Source of the DNA: Methylocystis bryophila
Lineage (GTDB): Bacteria; Pseudomonadota; Alphaproteobacteria; Rhizobiales; Beijerinckiaceae
Reading direction: 5' to 3'
DNA: 64,000 bases
NCBI RefSeq assembly: GCF_027925445.1
Contig: NZ_AP027149.1
Span: 3,050,501 to 3,114,500 of the forward strand
Shown here: positions 7,624 to 16,786 of the stretch, piece by piece
How positions within the stretch are numbered: the stretch's first letter is position 1
How the letters are laid out: the number at the start of each line of letters is the position of its first letter
The notes under the pieces: model-generated
The model's input: only the letters and a program-made list of their open reading frames with translations
Databases searched by the model: none
What the model was told of the DNA's origin: nothing
Position numbers and translations under genes: made by a program

Positions 7624-8991
7624 CTACTCGATCTCGAGCGACTTCATCTTTCGATGCAGAGCCGAGCGCTCCATTCCGATGAACTCGGCCGTGCGGGAAA
7701 TATTGCCGGAGAAACGGTTGAGCTGAGCCACAAGATATTCTCGCTCGAACACCTCGCGGGCCTCGCGCAACGGCAGGCTCATGAGCTTCTCTCCGCGCAC
7801 GCCGGCGGGGGTGGCCGGCACGAGCTCGCCCACATCCGCGGGCAGCATCTCAGCGGTGATCTCGCCGCCAGCCTCGCCGGCGGTGAGAATCATCAGCCGC
7901 TCCACGGCATTGCGCAGCTGCCTGATATTGCCGGGCCAGTCGTGCATCTGCAGCACCGCGAGCGCATCGTCGGAGACCGTGCGGCGTTGGAGGCCGGAGG
8001 CCGCTGTCGTCTGCTCGACGAAATATTCCACCAGCTCGCCGATGTCCTCACGCCGCTCGGCGAGCGAGGGAACGCGCAGCATGGTGACGGCGAGGCGGTG
8101 ATAGAGGTCCTCGCGCAAGAGGCCGTCCTCGATGCAAAGCTGAACGTCGCGGGCGGAGGAGGAGATGATTCGGACGTCGACCTCGACGCGCGTCGAGCCC
8201 CCGACGCGCTGGAAATTCTGGTCGACGAGCACGCGCAGGATCTTCGCCTGCGTCTCCTTCGGCATATCGGTGATCTCGTCGAAGAAGAGCGTGCCCCCAT
8301 GCGCCTCCTCGAGAGCGCCGATCTTGAATTCTCCGGGCGAGGAGCCCTCAAAGCCGAAGAGCTCGACCTCCATGCTCTCCGGCGCCATCGTCGCCGAGTT
8401 GATCACGATGAAGGGCGCCTCGGCGCGGCTCGATTGGCTGTGCATCACGCGCGCGGCGAGCTCCTTGCCGACCCCGGGCGAGCCAGTGATCAGCACGCGC
8501 GAGTTGACCGGGGCGAGCCGCGCGACGGCGGCCTGAAGCTGATTGGCGGGCATCGAGGAGCCGACGATGCGATCCTGGGTCCCGGCGCGCTGGCGAAGCG
8601 CCGAAACCTCGCGGCGCAGCTTATAAGCCTCGAGCGCGCGCTCGGCGACGAGCACCAGACGATCCGCCTTGAAGGGCTTCTCGATGAAATCATAGGCGCC
8701 CATCTTGATGGCGCTGACGGCGGTCTCGATGTTGCCGTGGCCCGAGATCATCACGACGGGAAGGGAGCGGTGAAGCTTCTGGATCGCCTCGAGCACCTGC
8801 AGCCCATCGAGCCGCGAGCCCTGCAGCCAGATGTCGAGGAAGACGAGATGCGGCCGGCGCGTCGCGATCGCCCCGAGGGCTTCGTCGGCGTTTCGCGCCG
8901 TGCGCGCATTGTGGCCCTCGTCGCTCAATATGCCGGCGACGAGCTCCCTGATGTCTTCTTCGTCGTCAACGATCAATATGTCGTTCGCCAT
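7624..8991 (-). CDS. ntrX: Nitrogen assimilation response regulator NtrX
   Basis: 455 aa. Receiver domain at residues 1-125 with acidic pair D9/D10 and phospho-acceptor D53 (FLDIWLQGS, the NtrX-type signature). An AAA+ sigma54-activator domain follows (about 140-380; ITGSPGVGKELAARVMH Walker A, GGTLFFDEITDMP Walker B), then a Fis-type HTH ending in GMERSALHRKMKSL. The sigma54-contacting GAFTGA loop is replaced by GSSPGEFKIGA, as in other alphaproteobacterial NtrX proteins, so it may not act as a classical sigma54 activator. The ATG at 8991 shares one base with the ntrY stop (TGATG). Partner kinase is NtrY. Confidence 0.95.
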   Translation of the reverse strand: MANDILIVDDEEDIRELVAGILSDEGHNARTARNADEALGAIATRRPHLVFLDIWLQGSRLDGLQVLEAIQKLHRSLPVVMISGHGNIETAVSAIKMGAYDFIEKPFKADRLVLVAERALEAYKLRREVSALRQRAGTQDRIVGSSMPANQLQAAVARLAPVNSRVLITGSPGVGKELAARVMHSQSSRAEAPFIVINSATMAPESMEVELFGFEGSSPGEFKIGALEEAHGGTLFFDEITDMPKETQAKILRVLVDQNFQRVGGSTRVEVDVRIISSSARDVQLCIEDGLLREDLYHRLAVTMLRVPSLAERREDIGELVEYFVEQTTAASGLQRRTVSDDALAVLQMHDWPGNIRQLRNAVERLMILTAGEAGGEITAEMLPADVGELVPATPAGVRGEKLMSLPLREAREVFEREYLVAQLNRFSGNISRTAEFIGMERSALHRKMKSLEIE

Positions 8992-11246
8992 CACGCCCCG
9001 CCAACCCGGCTCGACTTGGTTCTTTCCCAACCGCCCGACGCAGCCTCGCCGGGCGGCTCGATCGGGAGCAGAATACGCACGCAAGCGCCCTTCCCGGAGG
9101 GCGCGTCGAGCAGCTCCAGTCTGCCGCCGTGATCTTCGACTATTTTAGCGACGATCGGCAAGCCCAATCCGGTGCCTTCGGCGCGCGTCGTCATATAGGG
9201 TTCGAGGAGCCGCTGCCGATTCGTCGCCGGAAAACCCTTGCCATTGTCGATCACGTCGATCTGCGCCATGCCGTCCCTGCGCTTGAGCGCGATGTGCACG
9301 ACGCCTTTCTCCCCGGGCTCGGAACCTTGACGGGCGGCGATCCCCTCGATCGCGTTCTTTACGATGTTTTGGAGCGCCTGGGAGAGCGCGCGCCGGTCAA
9401 TCTGCGCGAAAAGCCCCTCGGCGGGCAGATCCTCGACAATGTCCACGTCGGCGTTCCCGACCCGCATCAGGAAGGCCGTCTGGCGCACGCTTTCGCACAG
9501 ATCGTCGCGCTCCGGGCGGGCCTTGGGCAGGCGCGCGAAGGTGGAGAACTCGTCGACCATCCGCTTGATGTCGTCGACCTGCCGCACGATCGTGTCGATG
9601 CACTGGTCGAAGATCTCGCGATCCGTTTGAATCGCCTTGCCGTATTTGCGCTTGAGCCGCTCCGCCGAAAGCTGGATCGGCGTCAGCGGATTCTTGATTT
9701 CGTGCGCCATGCGGCGGGCGACATCGGCCCAAGCGGAGGTGCGCTGGGCGGTGACGAGATCAGTGATGTCGTCGAGCGTCACCACGAAGTTGCGGTCGCC
9801 GTCGGCGGCGCCGGCGGAGGTGACGGAAACGTTGTAGATGCGCTCCCTCGCGCCCCGCTTGATCGTGAGCTGAGTTTGAATCGCGCGCGGAAAGACTTCG
9901 ACCGCATCGCGCAGCGCCGGCGCGATCTCGGGAAGCGCGTCCTCTACCCGCCCGGGAGCCGAGGCGCCGCCAGCCCGCAGCAGAGCCTCGGCCGATCGGT
10001 TGACAACGGTGATCCGGCCGTCGGCGTCGGCGCCGAAGACCGAAGCGGGAACGCCTGCAAGCACGGCCTCCGTGAAGGCGCGGCGCTCCTCGTTGATCCG
10101 GCTCGCCTCGAGCAGGCGTTTCTGCTGCAGATCGAGCTCCGTCGTCATCTTGTTGAAGACCGCGCCCAGGCGGGACAGGTCGCCATGGTCGCGGTCGACC
10201 TCGACTCGCACGGCGAGATTGCCGGCGGAGACCTCGTCGGTCGCAGCAATGAGCGTCCGGATCGGGGCGACGAGCCGGTTCGCGAAGTCGAGGCCGACCC
10301 AAATCGCAGAAAGCAGCAGGATCATCGTCAACATCGCATAGATGATCGCGAAATTGCGCTTGACCTCCGCGCCGAAGGACTCAAACGAGTCGTAGTTCTT
10401 GATGAATATGCCGGCCTGCCGCGGAAACTCGATTGCAAAAGGATGCATCGGCCGCGTGACATAGAGATAGGTGTCGGGGAAGCTCGTCAGCAGGCGCAGG
10501 CCGACGAAGGTGCGGTCATCGTCGATCATCCGGCATTGCAGCGCCCCTTGGCGCGCGTCCCGGAAGTCTTCCTGCGGCAGCGCGATCACGATGGCGCTGG
10601 CGGCGGTCGGGTCGCCGACGACCTGATCGAGAATCTGGCCGTTGGGATGGACAAGAGCCGCGACCGAGAACCCCAAGGTGCGCGCGCGGGTTTCGAAGTA
10701 TTTGTGGTACAGGTTGCGGTCGGCGTCATAGATGGCGCGCGATTGGTCGAGATCCGAGGCGGTGAGCTGCGCCTCTTTGAGGAGCTCGCCGCACTGGGTT
10801 TCGCGAAAGGTCTGCGCGGCCTCGGCTGTTTTGTGCACGAACCCCTTGAGATTGGACATGAAGGCAGGGGAAAGCGCGCGCTCGAGGCTGACCGTCCCCA
10901 CGACCGCGACGGCAAGCGCCGGAATGAGCGCGACGAGCGAGAAAAAGGCGACCGTGCGCACATGCAAGCGCGCCGCGGCCTCGCCCTTCCGCCAAGCTCG
11001 CCAGAGCGTCAAAGACTGGCGCAGCACCATGGCGAGCAGCAGGACGATCGCCAAGCTGTCTGCGACGTAAAGCAGGATCAGCGTCTTGCTGTTGGGCTCG
11101 ATCGGCCCGGCAGAGGCGATGACGAGGAAGGTCGCGGAGGCGCAGGCGAGAGCGGCGAGAACGACGGCTGGACCCGCCCAAGCCCAGAGCAAACGCCGCC
11201 CTCGTGGCGCCACGAGCCTGCCCGTTAGTTTTCCTCCCTGAGACAT
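8991..11246 (-). CDS. ntrY: Nitrogen regulation sensor histidine kinase NtrY
   Basis: 751 aa membrane kinase. Transmembrane helices lie at about 19-44, 57-76, 98-119 and 299-318, enclosing a periplasmic sensor segment (120-298). Then come HAMP (about 318-372), PAS (390-500), HisKA with H515 in ARRMAHEIKNPLTPIQLSAE, and HATPase_c (NGKGFPATNR, EGTGLGLPIVAKIVEDHGG). It senses nitrogen or redox status and phosphorylates NtrX. Coupled to ntrX by a 1-base overlap. No strong ribosome site precedes the ATG; an AGGGAGG occurs just inside the gene. About 298 bases separate it from ntrC. Confidence 0.95.
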   Translation of the reverse strand: MSQGGKLTGRLVAPRGRRLLWAWAGPAVVLAALACASATFLVIASAGPIEPNSKTLILLYVADSLAIVLLLAMVLRQSLTLWRAWRKGEAAARLHVRTVAFFSLVALIPALAVAVVGTVSLERALSPAFMSNLKGFVHKTAEAAQTFRETQCGELLKEAQLTASDLDQSRAIYDADRNLYHKYFETRARTLGFSVAALVHPNGQILDQVVGDPTAASAIVIALPQEDFRDARQGALQCRMIDDDRTFVGLRLLTSFPDTYLYVTRPMHPFAIEFPRQAGIFIKNYDSFESFGAEVKRNFAIIYAMLTMILLLSAIWVGLDFANRLVAPIRTLIAATDEVSAGNLAVRVEVDRDHGDLSRLGAVFNKMTTELDLQQKRLLEASRINEERRAFTEAVLAGVPASVFGADADGRITVVNRSAEALLRAGGASAPGRVEDALPEIAPALRDAVEVFPRAIQTQLTIKRGARERIYNVSVTSAGAADGDRNFVVTLDDITDLVTAQRTSAWADVARRMAHEIKNPLTPIQLSAERLKRKYGKAIQTDREIFDQCIDTIVRQVDDIKRMVDEFSTFARLPKARPERDDLCESVRQTAFLMRVGNADVDIVEDLPAEGLFAQIDRRALSQALQNIVKNAIEGIAARQGSEPGEKGVVHIALKRRDGMAQIDVIDNGKGFPATNRQRLLEPYMTTRAEGTGLGLPIVAKIVEDHGGRLELLDAPSGKGACVRILLPIEPPGEAASGGWERTKSSRVGGA

Positions 11247-11544
11247 TGGCCGCTACAAACAGGAAGTCGCGGCGGCAATGAGGCGGAAAACCGGGGCGTT
11301 GGACCCCCTTCTGAACTTTTTCCCCGAAAGCGGCATCCGCCTCGAAGGGCTTCGTCGCGCCAAATATGACCCCGTCAAAGAGCGCTTTGGGCGCATCGCT
11401 TTCGTCATGTGAAATTGCGCCAAGGTTTCAGGCTGCGGCAATCCTCAAGCTGCTAAGGCCCGGATCGCTCAGGGCGCCCAGGCCTTAGGCCTCCGCATCG
11501 GACGATAGCACGCAGGCGCCCGATTCCCAAGGAGAAAGAAGCCT
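11247..11544. other. ntrC-ntrY intergenic region
   Basis: About 300 bases. It has a short open frame of about 60 codons on the minus strand (11253-11441) with no recognisable domain and biased, arginine-rich composition; I do not call it. A 12-base palindrome cgaagggcttcg occurs near 11344. It presumably contains the ntrY promoter. Confidence 0.4.
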
Positions 11545-13017
11545 CTATCGTGGCGCGCGCATCAGTCTGATGTCGAGATCATTGATCTTTTTGCGCAGCG
11601 TGTTGCGGTTCAGCCCCAACAGCTCGGCGGCCTTGATCTGGTTGCCGCGCGTCGCGGCGAGCGCCGCGGAAATCAACGGGACCTCGATCTCGCGAAGCAC
11701 GCGGTGGTAGAGGCCGGGCGGCGGCAGGACTTCGCCGCAGTCGCGAAACAGCCGCGCGAGATGCGTCTCGACCGAAGACGAAAGCGTCTGCCCGCTCTCC
11801 AGCTCGCGGTCGGCGCCGGCCGTCGCCCCGCTCGGAGCGAGGAGCGAGGCTGGACGCGGCGCCTCGGCCGAAAGCTCCGCTTCGATCAGCGCTTCGCTCA
11901 CGACCTCCTGCGGATGCAGCGCCGCGAGTCGGCGGATCAGATTTTCAAGCTCGCGAATGTTGCCCGGCCAGCGATAGCGCTTCATCCGGTCGAGCGCCGC
12001 CTGCTCGATGTATTTCTGCGGAAGCCCCTCGGCGACCGCCTGCTTGAAGAAATGATGGGCGAGGTCGGGTATGTCCTCGGTGCGCTCCCTGAGCGGCGGA
12101 AGCCGCAGCGGCACGACATTCAACCGGAAATAGAGATCTTCGCGAAACAGTCCTTGCTGGATCAGTATGCGCAGATCCTTGTTCGTCGCCGCGACGATCC
12201 GGACATTGGTCTTGATCGCCGTGCGGCCGCCGACCGTCGTATATTCGCCCTGCTGCAGCACGCGCAAAAGCCGCGTCTGCGCCTCCATCGGCATGTCGCC
12301 GATCTCGTCCAGGAACAGCGTACCGCCCTCGGCCTGCTCGAAACGGCCGGCCGAGCGCTGCGCCGCGCCGGTGAAGGCGCCTTTCTCATGGCCGAAGAGC
12401 TCACTCTCGATCAGATCCCGCGGGATCGCCGCCATGTTGATCGCGACGAAGGGGCCCTTCTTGCGCTTGCCGTAGTCGTGCAGCGCGCGGGCGACAAGCT
12501 CCTTGCCTGTGCCGGATTCTCCGTGGATCAGCACGGTCAGATCCGTCAGCATCAGCCGCGCCAGCGAACGGTAGATTTCCTGCATCGCCGGAGAGCGCCC
12601 GACGAGCGGCATACGCTCGAACTCCTCGCCCGCGCCGACCGCCTGTTTCTTGGGCTCGGCGAGCGCGCGGCCCACAATGCCGACGAGCTCCTTCAGGTCG
12701 AAGGGCTTCGGCAGATAATCATAGGCGCCGCGCTCCGAAGCACGGATCGCCGTCATGAAGGTGTTCTGGGCGCTCATCACGACGATGGGCAGCTCGGGCC
12801 TCAGCTTCTTGATGCGCGGCAGCAGCTCGAAGGCGTTCTCGTCGGGCATCACAACGTCGGTCACGACGAGATCGCCCTCTCCTGACTGCACCCAGCGCCA
12901 GAGCGTCGCCGCCGTGCCCGTCGTGCGCACCTCGTAGCCCGCGCGCGACAGCGCCTGCGCGACGACCGTGCGGATCGCCGCGTCGTCGTCGGCGACCAGG
13001 ATCTCGCCTCGCGTCAT
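11545..13017 (-). CDS. ntrC: Nitrogen regulation response regulator NtrC
   Basis: 490 aa. Receiver domain with D54 in VVTDVVMPDENAFELL; AAA+ domain with Walker A GESGTGKELVARAL, intact GAFTGA loop (HEKGAFTGAAQRSAGRF) and GGTLFLDEIGDMP Walker B; C-terminal Fis HTH (AAELLGLNRNTLRKKINDL). An intact GAFTGA means it can activate sigma54 promoters such as glnA or amtB, in contrast to NtrX here. The ATG at 13017 follows a good ribosome site (ggagaga). ntrB ends 34 bases upstream, so the two are co-transcribed. Confidence 0.97.
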   Translation of the reverse strand: MTRGEILVADDDAAIRTVVAQALSRAGYEVRTTGTAATLWRWVQSGEGDLVVTDVVMPDENAFELLPRIKKLRPELPIVVMSAQNTFMTAIRASERGAYDYLPKPFDLKELVGIVGRALAEPKKQAVGAGEEFERMPLVGRSPAMQEIYRSLARLMLTDLTVLIHGESGTGKELVARALHDYGKRKKGPFVAINMAAIPRDLIESELFGHEKGAFTGAAQRSAGRFEQAEGGTLFLDEIGDMPMEAQTRLLRVLQQGEYTTVGGRTAIKTNVRIVAATNKDLRILIQQGLFREDLYFRLNVVPLRLPPLRERTEDIPDLAHHFFKQAVAEGLPQKYIEQAALDRMKRYRWPGNIRELENLIRRLAALHPQEVVSEALIEAELSAEAPRPASLLAPSGATAGADRELESGQTLSSSVETHLARLFRDCGEVLPPPGLYHRVLREIEVPLISAALAATRGNQIKAAELLGLNRNTLRKKINDLDIRLMRAPR

Positions 13018-13051
13018 CGGCCGTCTCTCCTCTTCCAATCCTCTAACGCAA

Positions 13052-14179
13052 TTACCGGTACATCGGCATGAGGACGCGGAAGCAGGTTTTGCCGGGCTTT
13101 GATTCGCATTCGATGACGCCGCCGTGGTCGTTGATGATCTTGGCGACTAAAGCAAGTCCAAGGCCAGTTCCAGAAGTCTTGGTGGTCACAAAGGGGTCGA
13201 AGATGTTGCTCAGGATTTCCTCGGGCACGCCCGGACCATTGTCGCGAACACGGAACTCGAGCGGCAGCCCGACCGCCCGGTCCTGGCCGCGCATGCGGAG
13301 GCTGACGCCCGGACGAAAGGCGGTCGAGAGCTCGATCTCGCCATTGGGAGCGTCGCCAATCGCCTCCGCGGCGTTCTTGACGAGGTTCAAGAACACCTGC
13401 ACGAGCTGGTCGCGGTCTCCCGCGAGCGCCGGCAAGGAAGGATCGTAACTCTCGACAAATCGCACATGACGCGCAAAGCCCGAGCGCCCAAGCTGCTTCA
13501 CATGGTCGAGCACCGCATGGATGTTGATCTTCTCGCGCTTGAGCGGACGCTGGTCGGAGAAGGCCTCCATACGGTCGACGAGTCGGACGATCCGGTCGGT
13601 CTCGTCGCAGATGAGGCGCGTGAGCGCGCGGTCCTCGTCGCCAAGGCCAGATTCCAGTAGCTGGGCGGCGCCTCTGATGCCGGAGAGCGGGTTCTTGATC
13701 TCATGCGCGAGCATGGCGGCCAAGGCAGAGACCGAGCGGGCTGCGCCGCGATGGGTGAGCTGCCTGTCTATTTTTTCAGCAATTGTGCGTTCTTGCAGCA
13801 CAACCAAAACTTCTCCCTGATCGCCGGGCAGCGGGGCGCAATGGGCGTCGACGCGCCGCTCGTCGGCCGCGAAACGTCCGATATCGACCTTATATTCATT
13901 GATGGGCGCGCCGCGCTCACGCACCTCGGCGATGAGCGTCAGCAGCGACGAGCCGAAGGGCAAGATCTTGTCGAGCGCCGCGCCGATGAGGATCGGCTTT
14001 GAGATTTCGAAGAAGCTCTCGGCGGCGGCGTTGGCGTCGCCGATCGTCCCATCGGCGCGGACCGTGATGATGACGTGCGGCAACGCCTCGAGGATGCAGG
14101 CTCGGCCCTCCCCGCTGAGGACGCGCAACCGCGACGTGGCGTTGACGCCGAGCCCCACGCCTTTGCGTTCCATCTTCAT
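13052..14179 (-). CDS. ntrB: Nitrogen regulation sensor kinase NtrB (NRII)
   Basis: 375 aa soluble kinase without membrane helices. PAS domain at about 25-140 (LEALPHVIITVRADGTIGDAN), HisKA with H159 in LAAMLAHEIKNPLSGIRGAAQLLE, N box QVFLNLVKNAAEAIG, and G boxes DNGPGVPEE and TSGTGLGLALVAKIINDHGG. It receives the PII signal and controls NtrC phosphorylation. The start at 14179 overlaps the dusB stop by four bases (ATGA); MERKG two codons later is an alternative. Gene order dusB-ntrB-ntrC-ntrY-ntrX is the alphaproteobacterial standard. Confidence 0.97.
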   Translation of the reverse strand: MKMERKGVGLGVNATSRLRVLSGEGRACILEALPHVIITVRADGTIGDANAAAESFFEISKPILIGAALDKILPFGSSLLTLIAEVRERGAPINEYKVDIGRFAADERRVDAHCAPLPGDQGEVLVVLQERTIAEKIDRQLTHRGAARSVSALAAMLAHEIKNPLSGIRGAAQLLESGLGDEDRALTRLICDETDRIVRLVDRMEAFSDQRPLKREKINIHAVLDHVKQLGRSGFARHVRFVESYDPSLPALAGDRDQLVQVFLNLVKNAAEAIGDAPNGEIELSTAFRPGVSLRMRGQDRAVGLPLEFRVRDNGPGVPEEILSNIFDPFVTTKTSGTGLGLALVAKIINDHGGVIECESKPGKTCFRVLMPMYR

Positions 14180-15237
14180 GCCGCGGCCTCGAGCGAGGGC
14201 GCCGAGAATATCCCGGCGAGAAGCCGCCTCGCTTCGTCGGGGTCCGTCTCAACGAGCAAGGCGCGCCGCCTCGCGGGATCGCGGTCGCCAAGACCGGCGC
14301 AATCGACATAGGCGGCGAGATGCTTGCGGGCGTGACGCAGCCCGGCGAGCGGCCCCATCGCCCGGCCGAGCGCCGTAAGATGCTCGAGCGCGATCTCGAG
14401 ACGCTCGGCGAGAGAAGGCTCGGGCCGCAGGCGCCCGGTATCGAGATAGCTGGCGACGTCGCCGACGAGCCAGGGTCGTCCCAGCGCCGCGCGCCCGATC
14501 ATGACCGCGTCGGCGCGGGAGAGCCGCAGCATATCCTTGGCGGCCTGTGGAGAATCGCAGTCGCCGTTGGCGATGACGGGAATTTGCACGGCGGCCTTCA
14601 CGGCGGCGATCGCCGCCCAGTCCGCGCGGCCCTGGTAAAGCTGTCGGCGCGTGCGGCCGTGGATCGTGACCAACGCTGCGCCCTCCTCCTGTGCGGCGCG
14701 AGCGAGCGCAGGCGCATTGCGCGACGCCTCGTCCCAGCCGAGCCGCATCTTGACGCTGACCGGAACCCTGGCGGCTTCGACCGCCGCCGCCACGATGCGC
14801 CGCGCGAGATCAAGATCGCGCATCAGCGCCGCGCCGGCGAGTCCGCCGGTTACGCGCTTGCACGGACAGCCCATGTTGAGGTCGATCCACTCGGCGCCGG
14901 CCTCGACCGCCCCGCCCGCCGCGCGAGCGGCGCCCTCGGGGTCGCAAGCGGCGATTTGCACGATGTCCGGACCTCCCTCCGAGCGCGAGCGCGCTAGCCG
15001 CGTGCGGGTCTCGCGGTCGCCGCGCGCAAGGCCTGCGGCGGCGACCATCTCCCCGACGACCGCCGTTGCGCCGAATCGCAGAGCGACGCCGCGCATCGAG
15101 GCGTCCGTGACGCCCGCCATCGGCGCAAGGAAGGCTCTGCCGGAAAGCTCGAAGCGTCCTACCCGGATTGGCGGCGCGCAGTCGCCTAAAGTTTCGGCAG
15201 TTTCCATCTTGCATGAAGCATAAGCATTGACAGCCAC
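14176..15237 (-). CDS. dusB: tRNA-dihydrouridine synthase DusB
   Basis: 353 aa. An FMN-dependent TIM-barrel enzyme reducing uridine in tRNA (D-loop). Seen: FLAPMAGVTDASMR (FMN site), DLNMGCPCKRVTGG with catalytic C124, MRLGWDEASRNA, TIHGRTRRQLYQGRADW, IPVIANGDCDS and AVMIGRAALGRPW, all DusB/NifR3 signatures. The start may be 15237 or the METAETLG methionine at 15207; the first is kept because no other cue decides. Translation runs directly into ntrB. Upstream, ispDF would be expected in many relatives but a coiled-coil gene is found instead. Confidence 0.95.
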   Translation of the reverse strand: MAVNAYASCKMETAETLGDCAPPIRVGRFELSGRAFLAPMAGVTDASMRGVALRFGATAVVGEMVAAAGLARGDRETRTRLARSRSEGGPDIVQIAACDPEGAARAAGGAVEAGAEWIDLNMGCPCKRVTGGLAGAALMRDLDLARRIVAAAVEAARVPVSVKMRLGWDEASRNAPALARAAQEEGAALVTIHGRTRRQLYQGRADWAAIAAVKAAVQIPVIANGDCDSPQAAKDMLRLSRADAVMIGRAALGRPWLVGDVASYLDTGRLRPEPSLAERLEIALEHLTALGRAMGPLAGLRHARKHLAAYVDCAGLGDRDPARRRALLVETDPDEARRLLAGIFSAPSLEAAA

Positions 15238-15331
15238 AAGGGCAAGATGGCCTTGACTCTGTTATCGACGCGCAGCGCCTGGACGGCAGGGCGCGGCCGC
15301 TTTATGGTCGGCGCCATCGCAGGAGGCAGCA

Positions 15332-15946
15332 TTGTCCGATGATCTCACTTCAAAGCCGGGCGTCGATATCGAACGCAGCAAGCAAGAGCGCATAGATTTG
15401 CTTGTACGCTTGCGCGAGGTCACCCGACAGCGCGACGAGCTGCTATCCCAATATGAGTCCATGGCGTTTCAGGTCGACGAGTCGACGAAAGACGTCGACG
15501 GCGCTCTGCTCGAGGCGCGCGCCAACGCCAAAAGGGCCGAGGCTTGCGAGGTGCTGGAGCGGCAGGAGTCGGCGCAGATCGCCGAGCTCACGCGTCAGCT
15601 CGACGAGGAGCGCCGCAAGAGCGGCGAGGTCGCGTCGGATTTCGCGCGCTACCGCAGTTCCATGGAGCAAAAGCTCGCCGAGCATGCGCAGCGCGAAGAT
15701 CCCTGGATCCTCTTGGCCTTCGCAATTTCGCAGATCCTCTCCCAATCGGTCGCGTGGGTGCGCGCAAAAATCCCCGCGGACAGCCCGTTCTTGCCCTGGT
15801 TCGACCGCCTGGTCGAGTTCGCCAAGACGGCCGGTCAACTGGCCTTTGAAGGCGGCAAGGCGTTTTTCGAATGGGCGAAGCCGCACGTCATTGAGCTCTG
15901 GAAGCGCCTCAAAAGCGAGATCGCGCAGCGCACGAGCAAGGGCTAG
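15332..15946 (+). CDS. Hypothetical coiled-coil protein, TTG start
   Basis: 204 aa, not recognised. TTG at 15332 is chosen because a perfect AGGAGG (15321-15326) sits five bases upstream and no ATG offers a better site. Residues about 15-125 are a charged heptad-rich coiled coil (many E, R, K, A, Q); residues about 125-190 are rich in Trp, Phe, Ile and Val (WILLAFAISQILSQSVAWV, then FEGGKAFFEWAKPHV), which may be an amphipathic or membrane-contacting region. Divergent from dusB, with about 95 bases between the starts. It may belong to an envelope or stress function, but nothing in the sequence decides this. Confidence 0.75.
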   Translation: MSDDLTSKPGVDIERSKQERIDLLVRLREVTRQRDELLSQYESMAFQVDESTKDVDGALLEARANAKRAEACEVLERQESAQIAELTRQLDEERRKSGEVASDFARYRSSMEQKLAEHAQREDPWILLAFAISQILSQSVAWVRAKIPADSPFLPWFDRLVEFAKTAGQLAFEGGKAFFEWAKPHVIELWKRLKSEIAQRTSKG

Positions 15947-16016
15947 GACTTCCTCCTTCTGCGCGCTTTCCGCAGCGATCGATCGCGCAATCCGCGATAG
16001 GTTTGTCGCCCAATCT

Positions 16017-16082
16017 TAGAGCATGCCACGGAAGAATGCGAAGCGGCTTTCCCGTCAGGACATGCTCTAAGTTTTTGATTTA
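16017..16082. repeat. Palindromic dispersed repeat, type 1
   Basis: Ends agagcatg and catgctct pair; the interior is gaagaatgcgaagcggcttt. It is followed by aagtttttgattta. The same layout with about 80 percent identity occurs at 46042-46103. It lies between two convergent genes and could fold into a long hairpin in either transcript. Confidence 0.75.
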
Positions 16083-16120
16083 GAGTGGCTACTCCCTGCT
16101 CCAACGATTCCGCTCGAAGC

Positions 16121-16519
16121 TCAAAGGCATCCATTCGCGCTGAGCTGAAGCGGCCAGGCTTTGCAGTCGATGTGCTGCCAGGGATTCGACTGCTGCTGTG
16201 CGACGCAATTGTTGAAATTCACGCGAAGCGCCGAGCAAACGGCCTCCTTCTTGTTGACCGGCGGAGCGACATAGGCCGGTCCCCCTCCTCCACCGCCCCA
16301 GCCGCCATATTCCCGCGCGCGCCGTTGCTGGCGCATTTGCCTGAGCCGCCAGCAGGCACGATCGTCGCCGTCATCGCAGGCCATCCGCAGCCGCTCGAAA
16401 TACTCATGGCGGGCATAGCCGTCCCCGTCGCCGCCGCCGTACCATCCTTCTTGCGCACGGCCGACCGCCGGCGTCGCAAGAGCGGCGATCAGGATGAACA
16501 GCGAAAATCTGGCTCGCAT
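16121..16519 (-). CDS. Secreted hypothetical protein
   Basis: 132 aa. A clear signal peptide (RARFSLFILIAALATPAVG, cleavage near AVGRAQ) is followed by a Gly/Tyr-rich stretch, an acidic and Arg-rich helix (YFERLRMACDDGDDRACWRL, similar in spacing to SEL1-like cysteine motifs), a run of glycines, and a C-terminus with several cysteines (AVCSALRVNFNNCVAQQ, HIDCKAWP, NGCL). Five cysteines in the mature part suggest disulfides in the periplasm. Function unknown. The region upstream holds a type 2 repeat. Confidence 0.75.
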   Translation of the reverse strand: MRARFSLFILIAALATPAVGRAQEGWYGGGDGDGYARHEYFERLRMACDDGDDRACWRLRQMRQQRRAREYGGWGGGGGGPAYVAPPVNKKEAVCSALRVNFNNCVAQQQSNPWQHIDCKAWPLQLSANGCL

Positions 16520-16542
16520 AGATCGTGACTCCGGGGAAGCTG

Positions 16543-16657
16543 TAGATCACGCTGCGTTCAAGCGGAGCCGCCTGAACGCAGAAAGCGTGATCGATTCTAA
16601 AGGTTAGAGCGCGCATTGCGCGGAAACCGCTTTCCGCTTTTTCGTGTCGCGCTCTAG
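16543..16657. repeat. Dispersed repeat, type 2 (two-hairpin)
   Basis: First half: gatcacgctgcgttcaagcgg / cctgaacgcagaaagcgtgatc, which folds on itself; second half runs from agagcgcgcattgcg to gtcgcgctctag, also self-complementary. Related copies occur at 19708-19824, 45223-45366, 60332-60386 and 43326-43403. Confidence 0.8.
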
Positions 16658-16786
16658 GCGGAATGGCCGGCCGCTCCGCGCACCTTCTCCTATTTTTGGG
16701 TTTTGGCAAGGCCGCGCTTGCGAAGGTCGGAGCCATTTGCGCCGGCGAGGATCGGGCCGACGCAAAAGCCACCTTCGGCAGGCGAA

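Noticed and set aside
9129..11228. Long plus-strand open frame opposite ntrY
   Set aside because: Same reason: a mirror frame of a clear kinase gene, no domain, atypical composition.
11253..11441. 62-codon minus-strand frame between ntrC and ntrY
   Set aside because: No ribosome site of quality, no domain, basic low-information composition.
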